Origin: Glaciecola sp965660815
GTDB lineage: Bacteria; Pseudomonadota; Gammaproteobacteria; Enterobacterales; Alteromonadaceae
Assembly: GCA_965660815.1 (NCBI GenBank)
Contig: CBFIBG010000052.1
Coordinates: 1 to 64,000, forward strand
Reading direction: 5' to 3'
Length of the DNA stretch: 64,000 bases
Shown here in pieces: positions 53,121 through 62,833 of the stretch. Below the pieces are notes generated by a model. That model searched no databases. It saw nothing but the letters and a program-made list of their open reading frames with translations, and was not told the origin of the DNA. Each line of letters opens with the position of its first letter. Positions within the stretch are counted from its first letter, which is position 1. The position numbers and the translations under genes are program-made.

Positions 53121-53723
53121 ATAATGTCTTTTTTAGCTATCTATACTCCCTAAGATTAAACATTGTCAGTGAGTTATCAATTAAATTGCGACTAGAGGTA
53201 TGAATCAGTGGGGTGGAGAGGATAAAAAAGGACACTTTGTTTGGATCATATTTATAATCTGAAAAACTATATAGCTCAACTAATTGCAGTGTATGTTAGT
53301 TTTGTGGCAACGTGGTTAAACCTTTTGCCGCTTTAGGAGCACAAGGAAAATTAACACCATTTATACCCCCCTTTGACAACTGGACTAAAGGCCTCACGAG
53401 ATAACCTAGGGTGCCACAATTAAAGAGCCTGTAACTAATTTTATAAAAGGCCTCAAACGATTACCATCACCTCTTTCACTACAATCTTCTCATATCGAAA
53501 CTAGCAATCTTTAGCACCTTACATTACTACTTAGAGCCTTCAATAACTAAAATAAACACTGTTGTTTTGTATTTAACGGAATGTTTGAATTTTTAACACG
53601 GCCTGGGGGCAAAAGCGGTCATACTATCTTTATACATGCACGCGACCTTGCAACTAATGTGTTTTTTAATTTTTTTTATTTGTTTTTTTATATAAAAAGA
53701 GTTTACAAAATAGGATGTAAATT

Positions 53724-53798
53724 ATGCAAAGTGTTAACATTAGTGATTTTAGAGCTAATTTGCTGAAATACTTGGAAATAGCTAATGTTAGTAAATAA
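53724..53798 (+). pseudogene. Truncated Phd/YefM-type antitoxin remnant
   Basis: An ATG with AGGA upstream encodes 24 residues, MQSVNISDFRANLLKYLEIA followed by NVSK and stop. The NISDFRANLLKYLE segment is the N-terminal DNA-binding/dimerisation start of Phd/YefM antitoxins, which are normally about 75-85 residues. The C-terminal toxin-binding half and any toxin gene are missing. It is too short to be a working antitoxin, but its start signals remain. Confidence 0.55.
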
Positions 53799-53946
53799 AA
53801 GTTGACTTAAAATCGATTCAACAAAGTCGCACTTTATAAATTTGTATATGCAGACTAGAAATGTGCCAGTGATACAAATTTCACCGGAAATTGCGGAGCT
53901 ATTCGTTTATTTAGGCTTGTTAGTGTTTAATTTCATGCTTAGATAG

Positions 53947-54170
53947 GCCATTGGTACAGAGAAAGTGTATTTAGAGCGCGAATGGCCCCGCCATTTAATA
54001 GCGTTTCTCTTTACTCTTGTGGTAGTAAATGGAGCCTACGCTATTTTTGCTTATTGGACTATTTTCTATCCCAAGGCATTACCTTCACTTGTATTGACGA
54101 CACAGAGTTAGAAATCCGCAAGGGCTTCTTGGTTAAAAGCGTCGATCAGAGCATCTATCCGCACAATTGA
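53947..54170 (+). pseudogene. Possible frameshifted bPH-domain membrane protein
   Basis: In one frame 53947-54112 reads LEREWPRHLIAFLFTLVVV, then NGAYAIFAYWTIF, a transmembrane-like stretch. In the next frame 54065-54167 reads ITFTCIDDTELEIRKGFL, then VKSVDQ, resembling the start of bacterial PH-like (bPH) domains. Joining them needs one frameshift. The similarity is short, so this is tentative. Confidence 0.3.
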
Positions 54171-54234
54171 CGCATACGCGTAAAAAGCGGCGACCTGAAT
54201 TATAAAATTTAGTGATAATATAACTGCTTAGACC

Positions 54235-54261
54235 AAAAAAATGTGCGCTCCGAGGAGCGCA
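54235..54261 (-). terminator. Rho-independent terminator of the phytase operon
   Basis: TGCGCTCC and GGAGCGCA form a GC-rich stem, and on the minus strand a run of seven T follows. It lies 23 bases after the phytase stop. Confidence 0.88.
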
Positions 54262-54283
54262 AAATTTAGCGCATTTTGCTCAA

Positions 54284-55321
54284 TTACTGAGCAGAATGTG
54301 GGAGAGGGGCAATCTTGAAGTTTTGATTTCCATCGTCATTAAAGCCATCCTGAGCGACAATAAATCCATTAGGATAATTTTTTAACGAAATATTCGTTAC
54401 TTCTATACCGTCAGTCTCTTGAGCACCATCAACTGCAGTTCCTGCACTTATGCGAAAACGCTTAATAAAAGAGTATGGAGGCAGAGCTTCATATACTGCA
54501 AAACTATCATTCCCCTGAGACGAGACAAACAGTTTGGGCTCTTCTGAATGGTACAAAGCTATCCCTTCAATATCTGCTACTATTCCGTTTTCGCTACCCA
54601 CTTCATCTATCAAAATTGGGTTAACAAGCGTTTCTGAAGCATTATCAAATATCCAAACTCCTTTCGCTTCTTCTCCAACAAACAGGCGGTTTCTACTATC
54701 ATCGTATACACAGCCCTCTAGTTGAGTTTCTAGTTTAAAACTATCGCGAAGTGGCATATTAAACACGCTTTCATTTTTTACTAGTTCATATTGTTCAACA
54801 AGACCCGATTTATAGGTAACAAACGCAAACAGACTTTGTTCAGATTTGCCTAAACAAAAACCGTACGGTTCCTCTTTAACAGCAAATTTTCTTGTAAAAG
54901 CAATTTTCCCATCGTTAATGCTAATCCAGCCAACCGTATTGTCCATCCTGTCACTGAAAGCGCCAAGATCTTCTGACTCACCAAAAAACTTGACATCTTG
55001 CCTAAGATCAACATTATTAGGCAAACCATACTCGAGAAATTGAATTTGTTTACCCGATAGGTCATAAACAGCCAACCCTGATTTTTTGTTTGTACCAATA
55101 ATCAAAGACTGTTCGGGGTCATCGGGATGAATCCAAATAGCTGGGTCATCAGCAGAATCTCCCTCTGTATTTACAGAGTCGGTTTCAACAGATGCAAATA
55201 TTGTATTTACAGAATTAGCGTCATGATATGTGAAAGCATCCCTGTCTTTCAACATATTGCAAGCAGAGAGAGTGAATGACGCAATCACTCCCAAAGCCAA
55301 AAAGTTTAATTGTTTTTTCAT
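54284..55321 (-). CDS. Beta-propeller phytase (3-phytase-like) lipoprotein
   Basis: Lipoprotein of 345 residues. The signal ends in LSAC (Cys21). The body matches beta-propeller (BPP) phytases: DDPAIWIHPDDPEQSLIIGTNK near the N-terminus, then GLAVYDLSGKQ, EPYGFCLG, LEGCVYDD and ADIEGIALY, with the acidic residues that bind Ca2+ and phytate phosphates. It releases phosphate from phytate outside the cell or in the periplasm. It lies one base after the TonB receptor stop, forming a phosphate-scavenging operon, with a terminator downstream. Confidence 0.88.
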   Translation of the reverse strand: MKKQLNFLALGVIASFTLSACNMLKDRDAFTYHDANSVNTIFASVETDSVNTEGDSADDPAIWIHPDDPEQSLIIGTNKKSGLAVYDLSGKQIQFLEYGLPNNVDLRQDVKFFGESEDLGAFSDRMDNTVGWISINDGKIAFTRKFAVKEEPYGFCLGKSEQSLFAFVTYKSGLVEQYELVKNESVFNMPLRDSFKLETQLEGCVYDDSRNRLFVGEEAKGVWIFDNASETLVNPILIDEVGSENGIVADIEGIALYHSEEPKLFVSSQGNDSFAVYEALPPYSFIKRFRISAGTAVDGAQETDGIEVTNISLKNYPNGFIVAQDGFNDDGNQNFKIAPLPHSAQ

Positions 55322-55322
55322 A

Positions 55323-57845
55323 TTAAAAAGTCACCTGTAGTCCAACGCGGCCAGTCCATGAGTATGTTTCATATTGCAACAAACGAGCTCTTCCTGGACC
55401 TTTTTGATAAGCCACATAATCGGTATCGTTTAAATTTGCTATCTTAACAAACACTTGGAATTGCTCACTTATGTCATAGCTTGCAGTCCAATCCATTTTG
55501 GTTTGATCTTGTACCCATCTATCTTCAAGAGCATCACCGCCTAGCTCGTCTAAATAGTCATCACGGTACGAGTATGTAAATCTTGTGCTAAACGCGCCCT
55601 TTTCGTAACCTAAGGTTGCGTTATAAGTGACCTCAGAAGTTGACGGCAAGACGATTGTTCTGTCATCTAGCTCACCTTCTGCGTCAGTGTATGTATAATT
55701 AAGGCCAAGAAATACCCCTGACTCGAATACTTGATTATAAGCAAACTCAAATCCTGATACCGTTGCAGAGCGACCATTTTGTGGGATAACAGCTTCTTCA
55801 AAAGAAACTCCGTTGTAAACCCCATTATATGGCTCATCTTCAGGGCCAAACTCTCTACTTACTATGAAGTTATCAATATCTTTGTAGAATACGCCCGCTT
55901 GCACAACAGCACCTTCTGCAAAGTAATATTCAATACTTAAGTCAAAATTATTCGCTTCGTATGGATCAAGCTCTGGATTTCCAGCCTCTATCTCAAAATC
56001 TTCATTAGTCTCTAAAAATGGTGCAAGTGCACTTAATTTAGGACGTACTATTGATTGATACAAACCGCCTCTAAACACCACATCATCACTGACTTCATAT
56101 TTGAATGCTAATGAAGCTAAAAGATTGGAATAGTCATTATCAAAGTCACGTGATTCAACAGTTTCAGCATCAGCATCTACGTAATTACCACTAGACTGGT
56201 TGTCTGTTTGCTCATATCTAAAACCACCAATTAATAATAAGCGGTCGGTTTCATAACCAGCTTGAACAAACATGGCTAAAATATCTTCTTCGACAGTGTA
56301 GTCATCGAGTTGAGAATCAACTACTAGGCGTTCAACATCGCCAAAGTTACCCAAGTTCGCGGTGTTGAAATTACGAGCTTTTATAAGGTCTGGCAATGGA
56401 CCCAAATCAAAAAGAGAATATGTTTGTGTGCCTGCAACATCAGCTAACGTGTACTCGTCGTAGTCTGAGTATTCTATAATTTCAACATCGACTGTCTTTT
56501 CCTTTTGTCTATACTTCGCACCAAACTTTATTTCCAGTTCAGCATCATCTTCTAAGACAAATTCTTTTTCGGCGTCAAATTGTAATGTTGTTTCTGTTTC
56601 TTCAGCTTCACCATCTACCAATTCAACTTTATTAAGCTCGTAAATCGAAGGAACATTGAAATCAAAGTTTGCTGAGCTTGCGATAAAAGGCGAAAATTCA
56701 AGGTTTGAGTAGTCGAATTCAATCGCTAGATCTCCCGGTTCATCAAAGTCTCTTCTAAAACGCGTTGGGTCTTGGGTTTTATATTCGTTTTCAGAAGCTT
56801 CAGCATAGCTTGCAGAGTATTCTATTTCCCAATCGTTTCCGATATCAGACTCGCCACCGAGTTCGAACGTTTTAATTATTTGAGATTCAAATCTATCTTT
56901 TAATCCTCGACGCACTGAAATTTCACCATCAGCAGAATCAAAAGTAACGCTTTCTCCAGCCGCTGAACTTGGCTCCTCGTCCATTTCAAACACTAAACGA
57001 CGGCGATTTTCAAAGTCGTCAAATTTTGAGTAAAGCGTTCTAAAATATAATTCGGTATCTTCTGAAGCTTGGTAATCAAAAGACAAAGATATTCCCGTTC
57101 GCTCACGCTCTACGTCGTAATCTCTGTATTCAACCGCGTCAGCATACACTACCGAATCGTCGGTTTCACTCCAACCATCCATCTCTAAATTATCTGTTGC
57201 CGTTTTACGCTTAGATATTTTAAATCCACCTGCGACAGCAAGTTTTTCGCTTAGTTTTTTAGAGAAATCAATCCCGTACTCTGGTGAATATTCTTCGTTC
57301 AAGTCGTTATAACTGGCTATGACCTCAGCATTAATAAAATCTTCTCTATTGTTAGCACTTAATGTATTAATTCGTATCGTCGCGCCTATGGTATCTGCGT
57401 CCATTTCAGGAATAAGTGTCTTGATAACTTCGATAGACTCAACTAACTCTGAAGGTATGACATCTAGAGCAACAGCTCGCGTATCACCTTCCGGAGCTGG
57501 TAAACGAACTCCGTTTAAAGTTGCTACGTTTAATTCAGGATCTAAACCACGAACAGATATAAATCGACCTTCACCTTGGTCATCTAATACATTTACACCG
57601 GGTAAACGTCTAACGGCTTCTGCAACGTTTTGATCTGGTAGATTACCTATTGTCGCATTTGTGATAATACTTGAAACTGTTTCGGCTTCTCTTTGCGCAT
57701 TAATGGCGCTGGTAAGCATACCTCTTTGACCTACAACTTTGATAGTTTCAAGTTCTTCAGCGTCTTGTTGCTCAGGCTGACTCTGCGCGAGAGATGATAA
57801 AGAAATACTAGCTATTGCAATTGCCAGTGTGGTCTTTTTAAACAT
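55323..57845 (-). CDS. TonB-dependent receptor linked to beta-propeller phytase
   Basis: Outer-membrane receptor of 840 residues. A signal peptide (about 1-20, LSSLAQS) and plug follow: VVGQRGMLTSAI, then NLPDQNVAEAVRRLPGVNVLDDQGEGRFISVRGLDP split around residue 80, and a barrel ending in RVGLQVTF with a terminal Phe. The plug is of the class often found with surface enzymes. The pairing with phytase suggests it imports phytate, inositol phosphates or the released product. First gene of a two-gene operon; its promoter lies in 57846-58140. Confidence 0.93.
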   Translation of the reverse strand: MFKKTTLAIAIASISLSSLAQSQPEQQDAEELETIKVVGQRGMLTSAINAQREAETVSSIITNATIGNLPDQNVAEAVRRLPGVNVLDDQGEGRFISVRGLDPELNVATLNGVRLPAPEGDTRAVALDVIPSELVESIEVIKTLIPEMDADTIGATIRINTLSANNREDFINAEVIASYNDLNEEYSPEYGIDFSKKLSEKLAVAGGFKISKRKTATDNLEMDGWSETDDSVVYADAVEYRDYDVERERTGISLSFDYQASEDTELYFRTLYSKFDDFENRRRLVFEMDEEPSSAAGESVTFDSADGEISVRRGLKDRFESQIIKTFELGGESDIGNDWEIEYSASYAEASENEYKTQDPTRFRRDFDEPGDLAIEFDYSNLEFSPFIASSANFDFNVPSIYELNKVELVDGEAEETETTLQFDAEKEFVLEDDAELEIKFGAKYRQKEKTVDVEIIEYSDYDEYTLADVAGTQTYSLFDLGPLPDLIKARNFNTANLGNFGDVERLVVDSQLDDYTVEEDILAMFVQAGYETDRLLLIGGFRYEQTDNQSSGNYVDADAETVESRDFDNDYSNLLASLAFKYEVSDDVVFRGGLYQSIVRPKLSALAPFLETNEDFEIEAGNPELDPYEANNFDLSIEYYFAEGAVVQAGVFYKDIDNFIVSREFGPEDEPYNGVYNGVSFEEAVIPQNGRSATVSGFEFAYNQVFESGVFLGLNYTYTDAEGELDDRTIVLPSTSEVTYNATLGYEKGAFSTRFTYSYRDDYLDELGGDALEDRWVQDQTKMDWTASYDISEQFQVFVKIANLNDTDYVAYQKGPGRARLLQYETYSWTGRVGLQVTF

Positions 57846-58223
57846 TGTTGTTCCCTTATGTAGATTTAGATGTTAAGTCGTGTCGAGATTGTGTGGGCTG
57901 GGAACTTAATACATTAAAATGAAAATAGGGTGACGAATTTATTGCACTTACATTACTTGTTTACACTTGCGGCTAAAGTAGTAATAAATATTGAAAAACG
58001 TGATAAACAATAGTAGTTACTGTTTATATAACAAGTGGGGATAGCAAGAATATGACATATGGAGTTTATTGGTTTAACCATAATTAAAGCTTGAATATAA
58101 ATACAAAATATTTAATGATTCAAAGATTAACGCAATAATCAAAAAAAAGCCCTGCGAGTGTAGGGCTTTCTAATTCATGAAGTTGTTCGTTACTCGGTAA
58201 CGATAGCGTGTAACAGATTCTAC
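57846..58223. other. Intergenic region upstream of the phytase/TonB operon
   Basis: 378 AT-rich bases hold the operon promoter and a terminator for the ThiF remnant at 58141-58169. I see no Pho-box sequence that I can support, and no small gene. Confidence 0.4.
58141..58169 (-). terminator. Rho-independent terminator after ThiF remnant
   Basis: AAAGCCCT and AGGGCTTT form an 8-bp stem with an 8-base loop. On the minus strand it runs into eight T. It is 55 bases after the remnant's stop, so the ancestral gene was transcribed in this direction. Confidence 0.88.
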
Positions 58224-58520
58224 CTAGTTGCAAATACTGCATTGTGGATGCTTATTCACTTTGTAAACTTGCCAGCTCGACGTCATAGCATCAAACACAT
58301 GTAATTTATTAATATTGTCGGTGCCAAAATTAGTCAATAATTTAATGCTTTCTAGTGCTTGATAAGCCCCTATTATACCTACTACAGGTGACATTATGCC
58401 CGACTCTACACAACTCAATTCTAGTTCACCAAAAAAACGGCTAATGCAACCATAACATGCACTATTGTGTTTAGGTAAAACACAAAATATTTGTCCTTCC
58501 ATTCGAATGGCCGTACCTGC
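58224..58520 (-). pseudogene. C-terminal remnant of a ThiF/MoeB-type adenylyltransferase
   Basis: The frame encodes AIRMEGQIFCVLPKH, then CYGCISRFFGELELSC, then SGIMSPVVGIIGAYQALESIKLL and a C-terminal CSICN, which matches the C-terminal third of MoeB/ThiF/HesA E1-like enzymes, with the paired zinc-binding cysteines. The N-terminal Rossmann ATP-binding domain and catalytic Cys are absent: a TAG lies directly upstream at 58521-58523. An in-frame ATG at 58502 could give a 92-residue protein, but it could not adenylate. The clean terminator downstream shows it was once a functional gene. Confidence 0.75.
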
Positions 58521-58761
58521 CTATACCAGTCTGTCGTGACTTTTTTGATATAAATAGCATTTAATAATGTTGAGTAAACATTTAGAATAAATTTCAACCA
58601 AACATGCATCTTACCAAATGAAGAATAAACATGGCTTATCAACCTCAGAATACAAATAACCAAAATTCAAATAATCAAAAGAACAAACTGTCATGAACAT
58701 ACCTCCCAGATTTAGAAATTGTCAGTCAATTGCCATCAATCATTTATTTCAGTCGCTGACT

Positions 58762-60357
58762 ATGAGCTCGGAAATATTAGCGCGTGCATTTTTCGTCATT
58801 TTGGTATTGATGTTTGCATCAAATAGCATTGCAGAGGCAAGGGTAGATACCGATTTATCTGTAACCAACAGTGCATCAATCAATATCCAGGGTCCCCCTA
58901 GTTCGCCAGACGCTTCTTTGCCAGGCCGACTGCACATAATATTCGTTCCTCTTTCTGAAACGGAAACAAAGTTAAGCGACATAAGGGAGCCTCGCTTATA
59001 CAGCGCATGGCCCATAAAAAGTGTTGAACCCTTGTTTTCAATAGACTTAAGAGAGGTCCCCAAAAATGCTAATTTTGTGAGTGGGGATTTAACTGGCTTT
59101 CCATATAATAGACTCGAAGATTTACCTGCTGGTCGCTATGCTGTGCAAGCGGTTTACGATTCAAACATTTTAGAATCCAGCATAAATTCTGAAGGTAACG
59201 CTTATTCAAATGTTGAGTTTATACTGATCAAAAATGGACAGTTTCCTAATCTTCAATTGAAGCTCAACAATGTGTTGGAGCCAGATACCTTACCGGAAGA
59301 CGATCAGTTTTTAAGATTTGTGAAATTCAAAAGTGAAACACTTAGTGAATTTTGGAATTCAGATATATTTTTGCGCGCAGGCGTGATTTTACCGAGAAGC
59401 TATTTTGAAAATCCTCTAGCCCGTTATCCGGTATATTTTGATATTGGCGGATATGGTGCCCGCTATACTCGTGCACAGCGGTTGTACGATAATGATAAAT
59501 TTCAAGAATATTGGTTGGATGAAGGCACACCTGAAATGGTGATAATATTTTTAGATGGAGAAGCGCCATTTGGCGATCCCTATCAAATAAACTCTGCGAA
59601 TAATGGGCCTTATGGTGATGCTACTTGGCAAGAATTTCTTCCTTACTTGGAGAATCAGTTAAATATAGTGGATAAAATGGAAGGAAGGTTTGTAAGTGGT
59701 TGCTCTACAGGAGGTTGGGTAAGCTTGGCATTGCAAATATTCTACCCAGATACATTTAATGGCGCTTGGTCTTTCAGTGCTGATGGTGTCGATTTTCGTT
59801 ATTTTCAATTGGTTAATATATACAACGACAAAAATGCATTTTTCAACGAGCATGGTCAAGAACGGCCTTCTTACAGACAAAAAGACGGTGACGTTATATT
59901 TTCTATCAAGCATGAAATTGATATGGAAAATACAATGGGTCGAGGCAATAGCTTTGTAACTTCTGGAGGCCAATGGGGCGGTTGGAATGCGGTTTACAGT
60001 CCTAAGGGCGATAATGGACTGCCAATGGCTGTATGGGATCCAAAAACAGGAGAAATAGACAAAAGCGTAGCCAGAGAATGGGAAAAGTATGATTTACGCA
60101 TTCACTTAGACAATAACTGGGCTGAACTTGGGCCAAAATTACAAGGCAAACTCAATATTTGGATGGGAGATATGGACAACTTTTATTTGAATAATGCGAT
60201 GTACTTATTTGAAGATATGCTTAAATCGAAAACAGAGCCTCGCTCCGACGCTAAGTTTACGTGGCGAAGAGGGGTTGGTCATTGTGATTATGACGGATTA
60301 GAAATGCGCAAGCGCACGATTAACCAAATGATGGATCGTTATTCTGATTCTCAATAG
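58762..60357 (+). CDS. Secreted esterase-family alpha/beta hydrolase
   Basis: Protein of about 531 residues from Met at 58762, where a clear signal peptide starts (ARAFFVILVLMFASNSIAEA). A start at 58693 adds 23 residues; neither start has a good ribosome site. An N-terminal accessory region (about 30-190) precedes an alpha/beta hydrolase of the putative esterase (esterase D) family. The nucleophile elbow is SGCSTGGW (Ser in GxSxG form), and GVGHCDYDG near the C-terminus likely carries the catalytic His. The substrate could be a feruloyl or acetyl ester, or a peptide ester. Isolated gene. Confidence 0.8.
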   Translation: MSSEILARAFFVILVLMFASNSIAEARVDTDLSVTNSASINIQGPPSSPDASLPGRLHIIFVPLSETETKLSDIREPRLYSAWPIKSVEPLFSIDLREVPKNANFVSGDLTGFPYNRLEDLPAGRYAVQAVYDSNILESSINSEGNAYSNVEFILIKNGQFPNLQLKLNNVLEPDTLPEDDQFLRFVKFKSETLSEFWNSDIFLRAGVILPRSYFENPLARYPVYFDIGGYGARYTRAQRLYDNDKFQEYWLDEGTPEMVIIFLDGEAPFGDPYQINSANNGPYGDATWQEFLPYLENQLNIVDKMEGRFVSGCSTGGWVSLALQIFYPDTFNGAWSFSADGVDFRYFQLVNIYNDKNAFFNEHGQERPSYRQKDGDVIFSIKHEIDMENTMGRGNSFVTSGGQWGGWNAVYSPKGDNGLPMAVWDPKTGEIDKSVAREWEKYDLRIHLDNNWAELGPKLQGKLNIWMGDMDNFYLNNAMYLFEDMLKSKTEPRSDAKFTWRRGVGHCDYDGLEMRKRTINQMMDRYSDSQ

Positions 60358-60460
60358 ATACGAATTTGGCCTGAGCCCATTTTCTGTGGTGACATTAGGC
60401 CGAGCAATCTTTTAAATTTTGATTACTATTTAATCTGGAATGTTTTTTAAGCTATAAATT

Positions 60461-60498
60461 AAAAAACGACCATCTTTGGTTGGTACCAAAGATAGTCG
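60461..60498 (-). terminator. Rho-independent terminator of dps
   Basis: CGACTATCTTTGG and CCAAAGATGGTCG (minus strand) form a long stem with a 6-base loop, followed by TTTTTT. It is about 87 bases beyond the dps stop. Confidence 0.9.
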
Positions 60499-60584
60499 CT
60501 AGAATGTGCGAAAGGTTATCAATATAGACGCGAAAAACATCCATCCCTTTCGCAAGGGAAATAATCAGTGCAATGCAACCTCAG

Positions 60585-61091
60585 TTAGGCTGCCAGCGAC
60601 CGGAGCATCCAAGCTGCTTCTTCATGCACACCAATGCGAGCGGTCAGTAAGTCAGCCGTATAAACGTCATTGACTTCTTCTGCCGCGTTCACTGCCTTTC
60701 TCAGCCTGCTAGCCACTAATTCATTACTTTTGACCAAATCTTCCAACATTTTTGCGGCACTTGCCGTTTGTTCCTCACTATTCACCACTGATAAATCAAC
60801 AAACTCTGAAAATGATGACGGCGATATATGACCTAACGCTCGGATCCGTTCAGCGATTTCGTCGACCGCGTCCGCCAGTTCTTCGTATTGCTCCTCTGTC
60901 AACTTGTGAACGCTGTAAAAGGCTGGGCCCACTACATTCCAATGCACCCCCTGAGTTTGTAGCCTCAGTGTGTATGTGTCAGCCAACGCTCGAGATAAAT
61001 GTTTAGACAGCGTCTTGGTATCTTTTCGTTTAATACCAGTTTCTAACGATTCTCTCTCTGCTTTCACGTCTAATACGTTTGAGTTTGACAT
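60585..61091 (-). CDS. dps: Dps-family DNA-binding ferritin
   Basis: Protein of 168 residues that forms a dodecameric iron-storing, DNA-protecting shell in starvation or oxidative stress. The interfacial ferroxidase ligands are all present with E. coli Dps spacing: His in QGVHWNVVG, His 12 residues later, Asp +27 and Glu +31 (DAVDEIAERI). The ATG at 61091 has GGAGG 5 bases upstream and is preferred over a TTG at 61103. A strong terminator follows. Upstream regulation is probably oxidative or stationary-phase, but no specific site is recognised. Confidence 0.93.
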   Translation of the reverse strand: MSNSNVLDVKAERESLETGIKRKDTKTLSKHLSRALADTYTLRLQTQGVHWNVVGPAFYSVHKLTEEQYEELADAVDEIAERIRALGHISPSSFSEFVDLSVVNSEEQTASAAKMLEDLVKSNELVASRLRKAVNAAEEVNDVYTADLLTARIGVHEEAAWMLRSLAA

Positions 61092-61420
61092 TAAGTCCTC
61101 CAATTATTGTGAACATCTAAGAACAGCATTTCGGTTTAACGTCTTACTATTCCTCCGTAAAATCAATCGGGTGCAAGGTCAATGCCAATTTAAAAAGCGC
61201 CTTCGATGGTTTGAGAAACTATAAATGATTGATATTACGGAGTTAAAAATCACATAAGAATGAACATTTCGTAGCAAAAAAATTTTAGTAAGAAAAGTCT
61301 ACACAAATCTTGTAAATTTTTACCTTCGCGAGCTACCATTCATGTTTTTTATCAATTATGCTCCAGCGCATTCTAAATTTCAGTGATGAAAGCAGCGCTT
61401 TGTATTTCTATTTTATAACG
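61092..61420. other. Intergenic region upstream of dps
   Basis: 329 AT-rich bases that must contain the dps promoter and the 3' end of the serine-hydrolase transcript. I see no convincing hairpin, small gene or repeat. Confidence 0.4.
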
Positions 61421-62833
61421 CTATTTCTTTTCACCAATTAGTTCTTGCCCATTCTGAAATAATGTCAAACTTTTTGCGCTACCATCGCTGTTTAGAGCAA
61501 ACTCTATTTCAGCGTCCACGACTTTGTAGTAGAAACGAGTTTTTGTTTTTGGGAAAACTTCAATGTTAGCCTGTCCCGTTGCTTGGACAAATAGTCTGTC
61601 TTCACGCTGAGTGACCGATAGAACGAAATTAGGGGTTAATTCATAATTTCCAACGAGATTTGATAGATCGTCTGCCGTGACGATTTGTTTTACAGGCGCG
61701 GTATATCTGCTCAAATGTGATTTGATCTTCCCGTCTAAGTACGCAAATCCAGCTTCGGTTGCCTGTGCGCTGACGTTCATCAATACTACTACGCCTTTTT
61801 GAGAGCTCGGATTAAAGCCTAGGAATGATGCTGAGCCTGCAGTGCCACCATTATGCCAAATTACCTTTCCGGCGCTTCTATCACTTTCTAACCAGCCTAG
61901 ACCCATGCTCACGTCGTCATTACTAAATGGGAAATTGGCTTGCTGTGCTAATTCAATCGATTTTTTGAGTTCAATTTCGTCCATTTGTTCGGCTTTAATA
62001 TTGGCGACCAAATACTTCATCATATCTGGCAAGGTCGAACTGATGGCGCCTGCGGGGGCAAGTACATCAAATCTCCATGGCTTGACCGCTTTCATGTCAT
62101 TTGAATGAGGAAGCGCGAGCTCCAGCAGTTCGGCAGAGGGGGTAGCAACATAAGTGTGCTTCATGTCTAGCGGCGATAAAATGGTTTGTTCGAGTAATGT
62201 CTCAAAATTTGTGCCTGCGTTTAATGCCAGCAAGTGTCCCAATAGTCCGACCGCCAGGTTACTGTAAACGACCTCATTATCTGTCTTTTGATAATCGTCA
62301 TACTCAGAAAGAAACTGGTACAAGTCATCGCTTGTATAGTCTAAATAAGGGTCGTTGACGCTTGCGGGTCGAATATTACTCGGAAGTCTCGGGAGTCCAG
62401 AAGAATGTGTACTAAGTTGTCTTAAATTAATGTCGCTGAGTTTGTCTTGATTTGAAAGCTGTGGCAGCAATTTGCTTATTGGGGTTTTCATATCAAGGGA
62501 CTTATTTAAATGTGCGTCAGCAAGTAATATGCCTACGAAAGTTTTGGTGACTGAGCCAATTTCAAAACGTGTACTGTCGTTTATTGGATAAGCCTGGTGC
62601 GCAGTTCTATAACCGGAGTAAATATGCGTCGTTTCTCCTTTATCATATAGTCCAATTGCAACGCCAACCAGTATTTTATCCTCTACCATTTTATCAACGG
62701 CTTGCTGAATAAAGATTTTATCTTGGCTTAATGTTTGCGCCGTTGTTTGCATGCTAGTCAATAACAGTAAGGTGGAAAGGACAAAGATAAACCATCTTAA
62801 TTGGACAATGTTGAATATTGTTACTCGACGCAT
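61421..62833 (-). CDS. Serine beta-lactamase-like hydrolase (class C/DD-peptidase fold)
   Basis: Periplasmic protein of 470 residues. The signal peptide is hydrophobic at about 12-33 (TTAQT). The penicillin-recognising fold is present: SVTK for the catalytic Ser-x-x-Lys, YSN for the second motif, and HNGG in place of KTG. A C-terminal beta-rich domain of about 100 residues resembles DUF3471. These enzymes act on esters, D-amino-acid peptides or beta-lactams; resistance cannot be assumed. The ATG at 62833 is preferred over a TTG at 62845. Confidence 0.88.
   Translation of the reverse strand: MRRVTIFNIVQLRWFIFVLSTLLLLTSMQTTAQTLSQDKIFIQQAVDKMVEDKILVGVAIGLYDKGETTHIYSGYRTAHQAYPINDSTRFEIGSVTKTFVGILLADAHLNKSLDMKTPISKLLPQLSNQDKLSDINLRQLSTHSSGLPRLPSNIRPASVNDPYLDYTSDDLYQFLSEYDDYQKTDNEVVYSNLAVGLLGHLLALNAGTNFETLLEQTILSPLDMKHTYVATPSAELLELALPHSNDMKAVKPWRFDVLAPAGAISSTLPDMMKYLVANIKAEQMDEIELKKSIELAQQANFPFSNDDVSMGLGWLESDRSAGKVIWHNGGTAGSASFLGFNPSSQKGVVVLMNVSAQATEAGFAYLDGKIKSHLSRYTAPVKQIVTADDLSNLVGNYELTPNFVLSVTQREDRLFVQATGQANIEVFPKTKTRFYYKVVDAEIEFALNSDGSAKSLTLFQNGQELIGEKK

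Larger units (their letters stand above)
53121..54283. other. Gene-poor region with decayed gene fragments
   Basis: This 1163-base AT-rich stretch has no intact gene that I can support. It holds a truncated Phd/YefM-type antitoxin (53724-53798), a frameshifted bPH-like fragment (53947-54170) and the phytase-operon terminator (54235-54261). AAAGGCCTCA occurs twice about 57 bases apart (near 53389 and 53446). It looks like a decay or insertion hotspot. Confidence 0.5.

Noticed and set aside
53581..53766. 61-codon plus-strand frame in the gene-poor region
   Set aside because: Phe/Tyr-rich translation from AT-rich DNA with no ribosome site; overlaps the antitoxin remnant.
58421..58663. 80-codon minus-strand frame upstream of the ThiF remnant
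   Set aside because: Different frame from the remnant, no family resemblance and low-complexity hydrophobic translation.
61421..62833. Beta-lactamase resistance gene
   Set aside because: The fold is shared with many esterases and peptidases and KTG is replaced by HNGG; resistance cannot be inferred.
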